From NCBI GenBank assembly GCA_900466745.1, contig UBNE01000014.1, positions 1 to 64,000 of the forward strand: a stretch of 64,000 nucleotides of DNA, written 5' to 3'. The notes beneath the pieces were generated by a model. The model worked only from the letters and a program-made list of their open reading frames with translations, did not search any database and was not told the DNA's origin. The stretch comes from Hyphomicrobiales bacterium (lineage in GTDB: Bacteria > Pseudomonadota > Alphaproteobacteria > Rhizobiales > Beijerinckiaceae). Positions 45,994-55,697 of this stretch are shown here, one piece after another; position 1 is the first letter of the stretch, and every line of letters begins with the position of its first letter. Both the position numbers and the translations under genes were made by a program.

Positions 45994-48696
45994 TCAGCCG
46001 CGCGCCGCCTTCGGCGCCTTCTTCACCGGCGCGTCCGCCTCGGCGGAAGCCTTGGGGGCGGCCGCCTTCTTCGCCGCGGGCTTCTTGGCTGCGGGCTTCT
46101 TGGCGGCAGCTTTTTCTGCGGCCGGTTTCTTGGCCGCAGCCTTCTTCGCCGGCGCCTTGCCCTTGGCTCCGCCCTTGGTCGCGGCCTTGGCGTTGACCAG
46201 CTCGATCGCCTGCTCGAGCGTCAGCGCGTCGGGCGATTGCGACTTCGGCAGGGTCGCGAAGATCTTGCCCCAGGCGACATAGGGTCCGTAGCGCCCGGCC
46301 TTGACCTCCAGCGCGCCGCCGTCGGGGTGTTCGCCGAGCGCCCGTCCGGGCGTCGCCGCGGCCCGGCCGCCGCGCCCGCCGCCGCTTTCCTTGGCGACGA
46401 TCAGGTCGATGGCGCGATTGGCGCCGAGCTCCAGCACGTCGTCGCCCTTGTCGATATTGGCATAGGTCCGGCCATGCTGGACGTAAGGCCCGTAGCGGCC
46501 GATGCCGACGAGGATCGGCTCGCCGCTCTCGGGGTGCTTCGCCACCTCGCGCGGCAGGGAGAGCAGCGCGAGCGCCTTCTCCAGCGTCACGCTGGCCGGG
46601 CTCATGCCCTTGGGCAGGCTGGAGCGCTTCGGCTTCTCGCCTTCGCCGAGCTGGACATAGGGGCCGAAACGGCCGTCGCGCAGCGTCACTTCGAGGCCGG
46701 TCGCCGGATCGGTGCCGAGCACGCGCACGCCGGGCGTGCCCTGTCCGCCTTCCGCCGAGGCCTCGCCTTCAGCGGCGGGAATCGAGAGCGGGCGCGTATA
46801 GCGGCATTCCGGGTAGTTCGAGCAGCCGACGAAGGCGCCGAACTTGCCGAGCTTGAGCGAAAGCTGGCCGTTGCCGCAGTTCGGGCAGATGCGCGGATCG
46901 GAACCGCCGGCCTTCTTCGGGAAGATGTAATCGCCGAGGATGCCGTTCAGCGCCTCCAGCACGTCGCCGACGCGCAGATCCTTGGTCTCGCCGATCGAGG
47001 CCTGGAACTCCTCCCAGAACTGGCGCAGCAGCGCCTTCCAGTCGACTTCGGCGTTCGAGACGCGGTCGAGATTCTCTTCGAGGTTCGCGGTGAAGTCGAA
47101 CTCGACATAGCGCTTGAAGAAGCTTTCGAGGAAGGCCGTGACCAGCATGCCCTTGTCCTCGGGCACGAGGCGCTTCTTCTCGATGCGGACATATTCGCGG
47201 TCGCGGAGCGTCGAGAGCGTCGCGGCATAGGTCGAGGGCCGGCCGATGCCGAGCTCCTCCATGCGCTTGACCAGGCTCGCTTCCGAGAAGCGCGGCGGCG
47301 GCTCGGTGAAATGCTGGTCGGCGGCGATGGCGCGCTTCTCCAGCCGGTCGCCCGCCTTCATCGCCGGCAGCTTCTTCGAGTCCTCGTCCTCCTCGTCGTC
47401 GCGGCTTTCCTGATAGAGCGTCAGGAAGCCGTCGAAGAGCACGACCTGTCCCGAAGCGCGCAACTCCAGGTTGCGCGCGCCGACCTTGGCCGCGATGTCG
47501 ACCGTGGTGCGTTCCAGCTCGGCCGATTCCATCTGGCTCGCGATGGTGCGCTTCCAGATCAATTCGTAGAGCTTCGCCTGCTCCGGCTCGAGATGGCGCG
47601 CGACCATCGCCGGCAGCCTTCCGAGGTCGGTCGGGCGGATGGCCTCGTGGGCCTCCTGCGCGTTCTTGGCCTTGACCGTGTATTTGCGCGGCACGTTCGG
47701 CACGTAAGCGTCGCCGAACTCCTTGCCGATGACGCGGCGCGCCGCGGCGATGGCCGAGCCGTCCATGTCGACGCCGTCGGTACGCATATAGGTGATGAGG
47801 CCGACCGTCTCGCCGCCGATGTCGACGCCCTCGTAGAGCCGCTGGGCGAGCTGCATCGTCCGCGCCGGCGCGAGGCCGAGCTTGCGCGAGGCCTCCTGTT
47901 GCAGCGTCGAGGTCTGGAAGGGCGGGTAGGGGTGGCGCTTGACCGGCTTGGCCTCGACCTGCGCGACGGCGAAGAGCGCGGTTTCCAGCGCCTCCTTGAA
48001 GGCCTTGGCCTCTTCGGCATTGCCGATGTCGAGCCGGGCGATCTTCTTGCCGTCGGCGCCGACGAGCCTCGCCTCGAAGGTCTGGCCGGATTCGGTAGCG
48101 AGCGTCGCCACCAGCGACCAGTATTCGCGCGGCCGGAACGCCTCGATCTCGCGCTCGCGGTCGCAGACCAGCCTGAGCGCGACGGACTGCACGCGGCCGG
48201 CCGAGCGGGCGCCGGGCAGCTTGCGCCAGAGCACGGGCGAGAGCGTGAAGCCGACGAGATAGTCGAGCGCCCGGCGCGCCAGATAGGCGTCGACCAGCGC
48301 CTGGTCGATGGCGCGGGGATTGGCCAGCGCCTTCTGCACGGCGTCCTTGGTGACGGCGTTGAAGGTGACGCGCTCGACGGGAATCCCCTTCAGCACCTTC
48401 TTCTGGTTCAGCGCCTCCAGCACATGCCAGGAGATCGCCTCGCCCTCGCGGTCCGGGTCGGTGGCGAGGATCAGCTTCTCGGCGCCCTTCACGGCGCGCG
48501 CGATCTCGGAGACCTGCTTGGCGCCGCGGCCCTCGATCTCCCATTTCATGGCGAAGTCGTGGTCCGGTTCGACCGAGCCGTCCTTGGCCGGCAGGTCGCG
48601 GATATGGCCGAACGAGGCGATGACCTCGTAGTCGGAGCCCAGATATTTATTGATCGTCTTGGCCTTGGCCGGCGACTCGACGACGAGGAGCTTCAT
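45994..48696 (-). CDS. topA: DNA topoisomerase I
   Basis: Type IA topoisomerase that relaxes negative supercoils. The 900-residue protein starts KLLVVESPAKAKTINKYLG (TOPRIM), has ILATDPDREGEAISWHVL for metal binding, the catalytic tyrosine at residue 303 in GLITYMRTDG, and one zinc motif CPNCGNGQ...CSNYPEC, followed by several C-terminal repeat domains with RFGPYVQLG and RYGPYV. The last 60 residues are Lys/Ala repeats resembling histone H1 tails, common in alphaproteobacterial TopA and expected to bind DNA. A small membrane protein gene follows. Confidence 0.97.
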   Translation of the reverse strand: MKLLVVESPAKAKTINKYLGSDYEVIASFGHIRDLPAKDGSVEPDHDFAMKWEIEGRGAKQVSEIARAVKGAEKLILATDPDREGEAISWHVLEALNQKKVLKGIPVERVTFNAVTKDAVQKALANPRAIDQALVDAYLARRALDYLVGFTLSPVLWRKLPGARSAGRVQSVALRLVCDREREIEAFRPREYWSLVATLATESGQTFEARLVGADGKKIARLDIGNAEEAKAFKEALETALFAVAQVEAKPVKRHPYPPFQTSTLQQEASRKLGLAPARTMQLAQRLYEGVDIGGETVGLITYMRTDGVDMDGSAIAAARRVIGKEFGDAYVPNVPRKYTVKAKNAQEAHEAIRPTDLGRLPAMVARHLEPEQAKLYELIWKRTIASQMESAELERTTVDIAAKVGARNLELRASGQVVLFDGFLTLYQESRDDEEDEDSKKLPAMKAGDRLEKRAIAADQHFTEPPPRFSEASLVKRMEELGIGRPSTYAATLSTLRDREYVRIEKKRLVPEDKGMLVTAFLESFFKRYVEFDFTANLEENLDRVSNAEVDWKALLRQFWEEFQASIGETKDLRVGDVLEALNGILGDYIFPKKAGGSDPRICPNCGNGQLSLKLGKFGAFVGCSNYPECRYTRPLSIPAAEGEASAEGGQGTPGVRVLGTDPATGLEVTLRDGRFGPYVQLGEGEKPKRSSLPKGMSPASVTLEKALALLSLPREVAKHPESGEPILVGIGRYGPYVQHGRTYANIDKGDDVLELGANRAIDLIVAKESGGGRGGRAAATPGRALGEHPDGGALEVKAGRYGPYVAWGKIFATLPKSQSPDALTLEQAIELVNAKAATKGGAKGKAPAKKAAAKKPAAEKAAAKKPAAKKPAAKKAAAPKASAEADAPVKKAPKAARG

Positions 48697-48904
48697 GATT
48701 TTCGTGTCTCGATAACAGCCCTGATCAGAGCGCGGGACCGGCCGTAGCGGACGGTTCCGCGACCCGCAAGAGCGCTGCGGTTCGGAAGTGCGCGCGAAAG
48801 TGGTTCAGCGGAGAGGCCGTGTCAAACGGCGATTGTCCTTTCGGGGCCGCGCGGAACCGTTTAGGGCCTTGCCCGTCGCGTTGCCGTCACATGGGGAGAG
48901 GGGC

Positions 48905-49723
48905 ATGTCGTCGCAAGTCCGGATCAGGCGCCTGACCGCGCTGGATATCCGCGGTCGCAAAGGGGGCGAGCCGATCGTCTCGCTGACCGCCTATACCGCG
49001 CCGCTGGCGGCGCTGGCGGACCGCCATTGCGATTTTCTGCTGGTCGGGGATTCGCTGGGCATGGTCGTGCACGGCCTCGACAGCACCGTGCCCGTCACCC
49101 TGGAGATGATGATCCTGCACGGGCAGGCGGCGATGCGCGGGGCGCAGCGCGCGCTGATCGTCGTCGACATGCCCTTCGGCAGCTATGAGGAGAGCCCGCA
49201 GCAGGCCTTCCGCAACGCCGCCCGCATCATGCAGGAGACCGGCTGCGGCGCGGTGAAGCTGGAGGGCGGCGGGCGCATGGCCCCGACCATCCGCTTCCTG
49301 GTCGAGCGCGGCATCCCGGTGATGGCGCATGTCGGGCTGACGCCGCAGGCGGTCAACGTGCTCGGCGGCTTCAAGGCGCAGGGGCGCGAGCGTGCCGAAT
49401 GGCCGGCGATCATCGCCGATGCCGAGGCGGTTGCGGCGGCCGGCGCCTTCGCCGTGGTGCTGGAGGCGGTGGCCGAGCCGCTGGCAGCCGAGATCACCGG
49501 CAGGATCGCGGCCCCGACCATCGGCATCGGCGCCTCCGCCGCCTGCGACGGGCAGATCCTCGTGCTCGACGACATGCTCGGCCTGACCGGGCGCGTGCCG
49601 AAATTCGTCAAGCTGTTCGGAAACCTGACCGAGAACGTCGACAAGGCGGTGGCGGACTATGCCGCCGAGGTCCGCGCCCGGCGCTTCCCGGGGCCGGCGC
49701 AGGTCTACGCGGTAAAAGACTGA
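48905..49723 (+). CDS. panB: 3-Methyl-2-oxobutanoate hydroxymethyltransferase
   Basis: First committed enzyme of pantothenate synthesis; makes ketopantoate from 2-oxoisovalerate and methylene-tetrahydrofolate. The 272-residue TIM barrel has [35 protein letters not shown] and [13 protein letters not shown], plus VKLEGG and HVGLTPQ, all PanB motifs with magnesium-binding aspartates. The start follows GGGGAGAGG; a longer frame upstream is not supported. The 208 bases between it and topA are divergent and should hold both promoters. panC is not in the window. Confidence 0.95.
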   Translation: MSSQVRIRRLTALDIRGRKGGEPIVSLTAYTAPLAALADRHCDFLLVGDSLGMVVHGLDSTVPVTLEMMILHGQAAMRGAQRALIVVDMPFGSYEESPQQAFRNAARIMQETGCGAVKLEGGGRMAPTIRFLVERGIPVMAHVGLTPQAVNVLGGFKAQGRERAEWPAIIADAEAVAAAGAFAVVLEAVAEPLAAEITGRIAAPTIGIGASAACDGQILVLDDMLGLTGRVPKFVKLFGNLTENVDKAVADYAAEVRARRFPGPAQVYAVKD

Positions 49724-49737
49724 GCTGAAAACCCGCC

Positions 49738-49902
49738 GTCATTCCGGGGCTTCGCGGAGCGAAGAGCCCGGAACCCATGAACACGACGTTTATCGCGTCA
49801 ATGCAACGCCTGTCGCGTCATCGTCGGGCGAGCATGACGGAACTGGAACAGTGTCGTGTTCATGGGTTCCAGGCTCAAGCCTTCGGCTTGCCCCGGAATG
49901 AC
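49738..49902. repeat. 165-bp inverted repeat between panB and a convergent hydrolase gene
   Basis: Ends in GTCATTCCGGGGC and GCCCCGGAATGAC; inside are perfect 18-bp arms GGAACCCATGAACACGAC at 49770-49787 and its complement at 49853-49870. The 65-base centre contains several GTCGCGTCA-like units. The position between converging genes makes a role as transcription end possible. Confidence 0.85.
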
Positions 49903-49934
49903 GAATGCGGTTTTCGGGCGAACGCGGCGAGCGC

Positions 49935-51071
49935 TTAGCTCTGCGCCGCCAGCAGCCGGTCGATGAAGCCCTCGGTCGCGGCGCCGTTGATCCAGCGCAG
50001 CACCGCGACGATGTCGCGCTCAGGCTCGACCCAGATCACGTTGCTGCCGGCGCCGAGCGCCGAGAAGGCGGTTTCGGGAACGCCCGGCCGCGCCGCCGGC
50101 CCGCGCGCCAGCCACCAGAGATAGCCGTAATTGCCGAGCGTGGGGGAGGGCGTCAGCGAACGCTCGATCCAGTCGCGCGAGACGAGCTGCCGCCCGTTCC
50201 ACTCGCCCCGGCGCGCCATCAGCAGGCCGAAGCGGGCATGGTCGCGCGCGCCGATGAACAGCCCGCCGCCCCAATGCCCACCCCCCGGCACCGACTGGAT
50301 GCGCTTGCCGTCGATCTCGACGAACGAGGTGCCGTAACCTTCCCAGCGCCAGTCCGGCGAGGCGCCGATCGGGTCCATGATCCGCTCGCGCAGCACCTCG
50401 GGCAGCGGCCGGCGGAACAGCCGGAGCAGGGCGTAGGACAGCACGTTCACCCGCACGTCGTTGTATTCGTAGAGGCTGCCGGGCTGCTTGAGCTCGCGGC
50501 GCTGGCCCTTGCGGCTATTGTCGGCGCCGGGGCCGATCTGGCGGTTGTGGTCGACCTGGTCGGACTTGCCGAACAATTCGCCCTGCCACTCGCTCGACTG
50601 CTGCAGCAGATGCCGCCAGGCGATCCTGCCGTTATGCGGCCCGGCGAAGGCCGGATCGTCGACGCTCCGACCCACGGGCTCCTCGACGTCGCGGATCAGG
50701 CGATCGTCGAAGGCGATGCCGGCGAGCACCGAGAGATAGCTCTTGGCGATCGAGAAGGTCATGTCGGTACGGGCGGTGTCGCCCCATTCGGCGACGATGC
50801 GCCCGCCCTTCAGCACGAGCCCGGCCGGGCCGCCGCGCTCGCGCACCGGGCCGACGATCTCGGTCCAGGGGCCGGTCTCGTTCCACTCGACATTCCCGAC
50901 ATAGCTGCCGTCCGGATAGTACAGGCTGCGCGGCCAGGGGCTTTCGTTCGCCTGCGCGAAGGCGACCGCCTCGCCGAGGCGGCCTGCGTCGAAACCGGCC
51001 TCGGCCGGCGCGATCGTCGGCCAGGCGCTCCCATGCGGAGCCGGAACATGAGCTTGGGATAGGCCGGGCAC
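49935..51071 (-). CDS. Serine hydrolase, beta-lactamase/class C family
   Basis: A 378-residue penicillin-binding-protein-like hydrolase. FSIAKSYLS carries the SxxK pair (Ser 107, Lys 110), LYEYNDVRVNVL gives the YxN element, and HWGGGLFIGARDHARFGLL supplies the third box region. There is no signal peptide in the first residues, so it is probably cytoplasmic. It is divergent from a marR gene with an operator-like site in between, so the regulator may control it. Substrate unknown; esterase is as likely as peptidase. Confidence 0.87.
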   Translation of the reverse strand: MPGLSQAHVPAPHGSAWPTIAPAEAGFDAGRLGEAVAFAQANESPWPRSLYYPDGSYVGNVEWNETGPWTEIVGPVRERGGPAGLVLKGGRIVAEWGDTARTDMTFSIAKSYLSVLAGIAFDDRLIRDVEEPVGRSVDDPAFAGPHNGRIAWRHLLQQSSEWQGELFGKSDQVDHNRQIGPGADNSRKGQRRELKQPGSLYEYNDVRVNVLSYALLRLFRRPLPEVLRERIMDPIGASPDWRWEGYGTSFVEIDGKRIQSVPGGGHWGGGLFIGARDHARFGLLMARRGEWNGRQLVSRDWIERSLTPSPTLGNYGYLWWLARGPAARPGVPETAFSALGAGSNVIWVEPERDIVAVLRWINGAATEGFIDRLLAAQS

Positions 51072-51199
51072 GCTGTGATCCTTTCGAGGCAGGCAGATAG
51101 CGGTTTCGCCGAAAGCGCCGGGCGGCGCAAGGAAGCGCCATGGCTCCCTGCGCGAGCAGCGGGACCGTCATGCCGGCGCTGCGCTTCAAAATAGATGTA

Positions 51200-51222
51200 G
51201 ATGCAATTATTGTTATTGCATC
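51200..51222. promoter_or_regulatory. 23-bp inverted repeat, candidate MarR operator
   Basis: GATGCAAT-TATTGTT-ATTGCATC has perfect 8-bp arms and lies 13 bases before the marR start at 51236, between it and the divergent serine hydrolase gene. Size, symmetry and A/T content fit a MarR-type binding site and so autoregulation. Confidence 0.7.
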
Positions 51223-51235
51223 GAAAAGAGGGCGC

Positions 51236-51691
51236 ATGGCTTCCGAAACAGCGAGGGAGATGATCGGCCGCACCGTCGCGCGTGCCGGCCGGCTGCTGCG
51301 GCGGGCGGTTGATCTCCGCTTGCAGGCGTTTGGCCTGACCGAAGCGACGTGGTTGCCGCTGCTGCATCTGTCGCGTGCGGCTGAGCCGATGCGCCAGAAG
51401 GATTTGGCCGCCTCGCTCAATCTCGACGGCTCGACTGTCGCCCGCCTGCTCGACGCTCTGCAGGCCGCGGCGCTGATCGAACGCCGCGAGGACGAGGCGG
51501 ATCGCCGGGCCAAGACGATCCATCTGACCCCCGAGGCGGAAGACCTCGTCGCGCAGGTCGAGGCGATTTCGCGCGAGGTCCGGCTCGCCGCCATCCAAGG
51601 CATTCCCGATGAGGATATCGCGTGCACGGCGGCGGTCCTGGAGCGGATCTGCGCCGCGCTCACCACTCTTCCCGACAGAGATAACGCATGA
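51236..51691 (+). CDS. MarR-family transcriptional regulator
   Basis: A 151-residue winged-helix regulator with MRQKDLAASLNLDGSTVARL as recognition region and IERREDEADRRAKTIHLTPE as wing; the DxRxK-type element is present. AGAGGG precedes the ATG; 32 more in-frame residues upstream would run through the operator and are rejected. It overlaps the MFS gene by four bases, so the pair resembles a drug-sensing repressor with its efflux pump. Confidence 0.88.
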   Translation: MASETAREMIGRTVARAGRLLRRAVDLRLQAFGLTEATWLPLLHLSRAAEPMRQKDLAASLNLDGSTVARLLDALQAAALIERREDEADRRAKTIHLTPEAEDLVAQVEAISREVRLAAIQGIPDEDIACTAAVLERICAALTTLPDRDNA

Positions 51692-52932
51692 CGATGACGA
51701 CCGACATATCTCCCCTGCGGGCCGCGATGGCGCGGCCCGCGCCGCTCTGGCTGCTGGCGCTGATCACCTTCAGCGGCACGCTCGCCATGCATGTCTTCGT
51801 GCCGGCCCTGCCGCTGGCGGCGCGCGATCTCGGCGCGAACGCCGGCTCGCTCCAGCTCACCATCAGCTTCTACATCCTCGGCCTCGCCTTCGGGCAGCTC
51901 TTCTACGGGCCGATCTCGGACCGCTTCGGCCGCCGCCCGGTCCTGATGGTTGGGCTCACGCTCTACACGCTCACCAGCATCGCCGCGGCGCTGACGCCGA
52001 GCGCGGAAGCCCTGATCGCCACGCGGCTGCTGCAGGCGCTGGGCGGCTGCGCCGGGCTCGTCCTCGGCCGGGCGATCGTGCGCGACGGCTCGGGCATGGC
52101 CGATTCGACCCGCCGGCTCGCCACCATGAACCTGATCGTCATCCTCGGGCCGGGCGTCGCGCCGCTGATCGGCACGGCCGTGTCGGAGACGCTCGGCTGG
52201 CGTGCGATCTTCGTCGGCCTCGCCGCGATGGGCGTCGCCAACCTGCTGCTGACCTGGCGCGTGCTGCCGGAAACGGCGCAGCCGGGCGCCGGCGTCGATT
52301 TCCGCTCGGTGCTGCGCGGCTATCGCCGCCTGCTGCGCTCGCCGGCCTTCCTCGGCTATGCCGTCGGCGGCAGCCTCGCCACCACGCCGATGTACGCCTT
52401 CATCAGCGCTGCGCCCTTCATCTTCACCAAGGATCTTGGCCGCCCGGCGCATGAGGTCGGTACCTATCTCGCCTTTGTCGTGGCCGGCGTCTGGCTCGGC
52501 AATCTCGGCTCCAGCCGCCTCGTCGGCCGCGTCCGCGTCGGCAGGCTCCTCATCGGCGGCAGCGCGCTCGGCCTCCTCGGCGCGCTGATCCTGCTGGCGG
52601 GCGCGGCGTCGGGCCATCTGAGCGTCGCCTCCGTCCTCGCCGGCGCCATGCTCTTCACCCTCGGGGCGGGCGTGGCCAGCGCCCCGGCGCTCGCCGAGGC
52701 GATGAGCGTCGATCCGCATCTGGCGGGCTCGGCCTCCGGCTTCTACGGCTTCATCCAGATGGCGATCGGCGCCTTCGCGACCTCGCTGGCGGGGCTGGGC
52801 GGCGTGCCGGCGCTCGGATCGGGGCTCGTGCTCACCGTCGCGGCGCTGGGCGCCCAGCTCTGCTTCGCGCTCGCCCTGCGCGCGAGCCGCCGCGCCGCCG
52901 TCCAGCGTCTCGCCGCGCTGCCGGAAGAGTGA
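51688..52932 (+). CDS. Bcr/CflA-type multidrug efflux MFS transporter
   Basis: A 414-residue, twelve-span transporter. FGQLFYGPISDRFGRRPVLM is the loop 2-3 motif, LQALGGCAGLVLGRAIVRD the Bcr/CflA-type segment of spans 4-5 and ILGPGVAPLIGTAVSETLGW the antiporter motif. Translation is coupled to the MarR gene by ATGA, which suggests substrate-induced export. Family members export bicyclomycin, chloramphenicol or amino-acid derivatives; the substrate here is unknown. Confidence 0.9.
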   Translation: MTMTTDISPLRAAMARPAPLWLLALITFSGTLAMHVFVPALPLAARDLGANAGSLQLTISFYILGLAFGQLFYGPISDRFGRRPVLMVGLTLYTLTSIAAALTPSAEALIATRLLQALGGCAGLVLGRAIVRDGSGMADSTRRLATMNLIVILGPGVAPLIGTAVSETLGWRAIFVGLAAMGVANLLLTWRVLPETAQPGAGVDFRSVLRGYRRLLRSPAFLGYAVGGSLATTPMYAFISAAPFIFTKDLGRPAHEVGTYLAFVVAGVWLGNLGSSRLVGRVRVGRLLIGGSALGLLGALILLAGAASGHLSVASVLAGAMLFTLGAGVASAPALAEAMSVDPHLAGSASGFYGFIQMAIGAFATSLAGLGGVPALGSGLVLTVAALGAQLCFALALRASRRAAVQRLAALPEE

Positions 52933-53005
52933 GGCCCGACCGCGCGGTTTCGTGATGCCCGAGCCTTGCGCCCCGCCCGACTCGGGCCTATGAACCCGGC
53001 TTCAA

Positions 53006-53950
53006 ATGACATCGCCAGCGCCGCTCTATCCGCACCGCCACCTGCTCGGCATCGAGGGGCTGTCCCATCTCGACATCGAGGGGCTGTTGGACCGGGCGGA
53101 GGATTATGTCGCGCTCTCCCGCCAGGTCGAGAAGAAGGCGGCGACCCTGCGCGGCCGCACCCAGATCAACCTGTTCTTCGAGCCCTCGACCCGGACGCAG
53201 GCCTCCTTCGAGCTTGCGGGCAAGCGCCTCGGCGCCGATGTGATGAACATGTCGGTCGCCTCTTCCTCGGTGAAGAAGGGCGAGACGCTGATCGACACCG
53301 CCGCGACGCTCAACGCGATGCGGCCCGACATCATCGTCGTGCGTCATCACGCCGCCGGCGCGGTCAACCTGCTCGCCCGCAAGGTGAGCTGCTCGGTGGT
53401 CAATGCCGGCGACGGCGCCCATGAGCACCCGACGCAGGCCCTGCTCGACGCGCTGACGATCCGCCGCAACAAGGGCCGCATCCAGGGGCTGACGGTGGCG
53501 ATCTGCGGCGACATCCTGCATTCGCGCGTCGCCCGCTCCAATATCATCCTGCTGAATGCGCTCGGCGCGAAGGTCAGGCTGATCGCGCCCTCGACGCTGA
53601 TGCCGCCGGGCATCGAGCGCATGGGCGTCGCGCTCTTCACCGACATGAACAAAGGGCTCGAAGGCGCCGACATCGTGATGATGCTGCGCCTCCAGCTCGA
53701 GCGCATGCATGGCGCCTTCGTGCCGTCCTCGAAGGAGTATTTCCGCTATTACGGGCTCGACCGCGAGAAGCTGGAGCGCGCCCAGCCCGATGCGCTGGTG
53801 ATGCATCCGGGGCCGATGAATCGCGGCGTCGAGATCTCTTCGGAGGTGGCCGACGGCGCCCAGTCCCTGATCCGCGAGCAGGTCGAGATGGGCGTCGCGG
53901 TCCGCATGGCGGTGCTGGACGCGCTCGCGCAGCACCTGCCGAATGTCTGA
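53006..53950 (+). CDS. pyrB: Aspartate carbamoyltransferase catalytic subunit
   Basis: Second step of pyrimidine synthesis, making N-carbamoyl-aspartate. The 314-residue protein has the carbamoyl-phosphate motif [38 protein letters not shown] and [12 protein letters not shown], which includes the aspartate-binding site. No pyrI is adjacent, as expected for the class in which PyrB associates with a PyrC homologue. A small membrane protein and that homologue follow. Confidence 0.97.
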   Translation: MTSPAPLYPHRHLLGIEGLSHLDIEGLLDRAEDYVALSRQVEKKAATLRGRTQINLFFEPSTRTQASFELAGKRLGADVMNMSVASSSVKKGETLIDTAATLNAMRPDIIVVRHHAAGAVNLLARKVSCSVVNAGDGAHEHPTQALLDALTIRRNKGRIQGLTVAICGDILHSRVARSNIILLNALGAKVRLIAPSTLMPPGIERMGVALFTDMNKGLEGADIVMMLRLQLERMHGAFVPSSKEYFRYYGLDREKLERAQPDALVMHPGPMNRGVEISSEVADGAQSLIREQVEMGVAVRMAVLDALAQHLPNV

Positions 53951-53955
53951 GGTCG

Positions 53956-54195
53956 ATGGCGGCCCCGCGCAACCGGCTGCTCGGAGCGTTGCGACGGGCG
54001 CGGTTCGTCCTGCTGGGGCTCTATCTCGTCGTGGCGGCCGGCTATCTCTGGGCCGATCCGCGCGCCGGCTGGACCTGGTTCATCGTCGTCGCCGGCGGCT
54101 CGCTCTGCTGTCTGCTCTGGTGGCTCGTCGCCCGCCAAAACTTCGTCTTCACGCGCCGTCCGGATGCTGACGGCAATGGAACCGGTCATGGCTGA
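53956..54195 (+). CDS. Small membrane protein between pyrB and pyrC
   Basis: A 79-residue protein with two hydrophobic spans (about 16-32 and 40-60), starting 5 bases after pyrB and overlapping the start of the pyrC homologue. The position suggests translational coupling. No family recognised. It could be a real conserved protein or a chance frame; composition and two clear spans favour the former. Confidence 0.5.
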   Translation: MAAPRNRLLGALRRARFVLLGLYLVVAAGYLWADPRAGWTWFIVVAGGSLCCLLWWLVARQNFVFTRRPDADGNGTGHG

Positions 54196-55489
54196 AACGC
54201 AGGATATCGCCATCGTCAACGCCCGCCTGGTCGACCCGGCGACGGGGCGCGAGGGCGCGGGTGCGGTGCTGCTGCGCGACGGCGCGATCGCGGCCGTCGA
54301 ATGGGGCGGGGCGCCCGCGACGGGCGAGGGCGTCCGGCGGCTCGACGCCAAGGGGCTGGTGCTCGCCCCGGGCCTGATCGATCTGCGCGCCTTTCTGGGC
54401 GAGCCCGGCGCGGAGTTCCGCGAGACGCTCGGCACCGGCTCGCATGCGGCGGCGGCCGGCGGCGTCACCACCATCGTCTGCCGGCCCGACACCGACCCGC
54501 CGATCGACGATCCGGCCATCATCGACTTCCTCAAGCGCCGCGCCCGCGACAAGGCGATCGTCAACGTGCTGCCCTCCGCCGCCCTGACCAAGGGGCTCGA
54601 AGGCCGGGAGATCACCGAATTCGGCCTGCTGCTGGAGGCCGGGGCGGTCGCCTTCGGCGATGGCGCCAGGGGCCTGCGCAACCCGCAGGTGATGCGCCGC
54701 GCCATGATCTATGCCGGCAATTTCGACGCCCTCATCATGAACCATGTCGAGGATCCGGAGCTGCGCGGCTCCGGCGTGATGAACGAGGGCGAGTTCGCCA
54801 GCCGCAAGGGTCTGCCGGGCATCCCGGCCGAGGCCGAGACCGTGATGCTGGAGCGCGACCTGCGCCTCGCCCGCGCCACCGGCGCCCGCTACCATGCCGC
54901 GATGATCTCCTGCGCGGACTCGGTCGAGCTGATGCGCCGCGCCAGGCAGGACGGGCTGCGCGTCACCTGCGGCGTCTCGATCAACAATCTCACCCTCAAC
55001 GAGAACGACGTCGGCGACTACCGCACCTTCTGCAAGGTCTCGCCGCCGCTGCGCAGCGAGGATGAGCGCCTTGCGATGATCGCGGCGCTGGCCGAGGGCG
55101 TGATCGACGTCATCGTCTCCGACCACGACCCGCAGGACGTCGAGACCAAGCGCCAGCCCTTCGCCGAGGCTGCCGATGGTGCGCTCGGCATCGAGACCAT
55201 GCTGCCGGCGGCGCTGCGGCTGGTGCAGGCCGGCCAGCTCGGACTGCCGCAACTGCTGGCGGCGCTATCGACCAGGCCGGCCGGGCTGCTCGGGCTCGCC
55301 GGCGGGCGGCTTGCAGCCGGAGCGCCGGCCGATCTCATTCTGCTCGATCCTGATGCGCCCTTCGTCGTCGACAAGCGCAAGCTGAAATCCCGCGCCAAGA
55401 ACTCGCCCTTCGACGAGGCCCGCCTGCAGGGCATCGTCCAGACAACATTCGTCGGCGGCCGGGTGGTCTACGAGGCCGAGGCGGGCTGA
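54188..55489 (+). CDS. pyrC: Dihydroorotase-like protein lacking the metal-binding HxH
   Basis: A 433-residue amidohydrolase-fold protein next to pyrB. Where active dihydroorotases have DLHxH, it reads DLRAFLGEPG (65-74), so both zinc-binding histidines are missing; VSDHDPQDVETKRQPF is present near the end. This resembles the inactive PyrC-like partner of PyrB that shapes the carbamoyltransferase complex in some bacteria. A functional dihydroorotase should be encoded elsewhere. An in-frame ATG at 54176 would add four residues. Confidence 0.85.
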   Translation: MAETQDIAIVNARLVDPATGREGAGAVLLRDGAIAAVEWGGAPATGEGVRRLDAKGLVLAPGLIDLRAFLGEPGAEFRETLGTGSHAAAAGGVTTIVCRPDTDPPIDDPAIIDFLKRRARDKAIVNVLPSAALTKGLEGREITEFGLLLEAGAVAFGDGARGLRNPQVMRRAMIYAGNFDALIMNHVEDPELRGSGVMNEGEFASRKGLPGIPAEAETVMLERDLRLARATGARYHAAMISCADSVELMRRARQDGLRVTCGVSINNLTLNENDVGDYRTFCKVSPPLRSEDERLAMIAALAEGVIDVIVSDHDPQDVETKRQPFAEAADGALGIETMLPAALRLVQAGQLGLPQLLAALSTRPAGLLGLAGGRLAAGAPADLILLDPDAPFVVDKRKLKSRAKNSPFDEARLQGIVQTTFVGGRVVYEAEAG

Positions 55490-55521
55490 GCGTCGGGCCG
55501 ATCCGGTGCTTTTTCCGCGAG

Positions 55522-55632
55522 GTCATCCCGGGCAAGCGAAGCGCAGACCCGGGATCCATGCCCGAACCTTTCTCGGAAGCGCTCCGGCATGGATCCCGGA
55601 TCGGCGCGGCTTCGCCGCTTGTCCGGGATGAC
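55522..55632. repeat. GTCATCCCGGG dispersed inverted repeat
   Basis: Ends GTCATCCCGGGCAAGCGAAG and TTGTCCGGGATGAC, inner arms GGGATCCATGCC and GGCATGGATCCC. It occupies most of the gap between the pyrC homologue and plsY, which face the same way. Confidence 0.85.
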
Positions 55633-55697
55633 AGCGCGCTTTCTATTCGTGAAAACGGATTCTATCCTGCCGGCGCTGGCCGGGGCGAGGGGACTGC

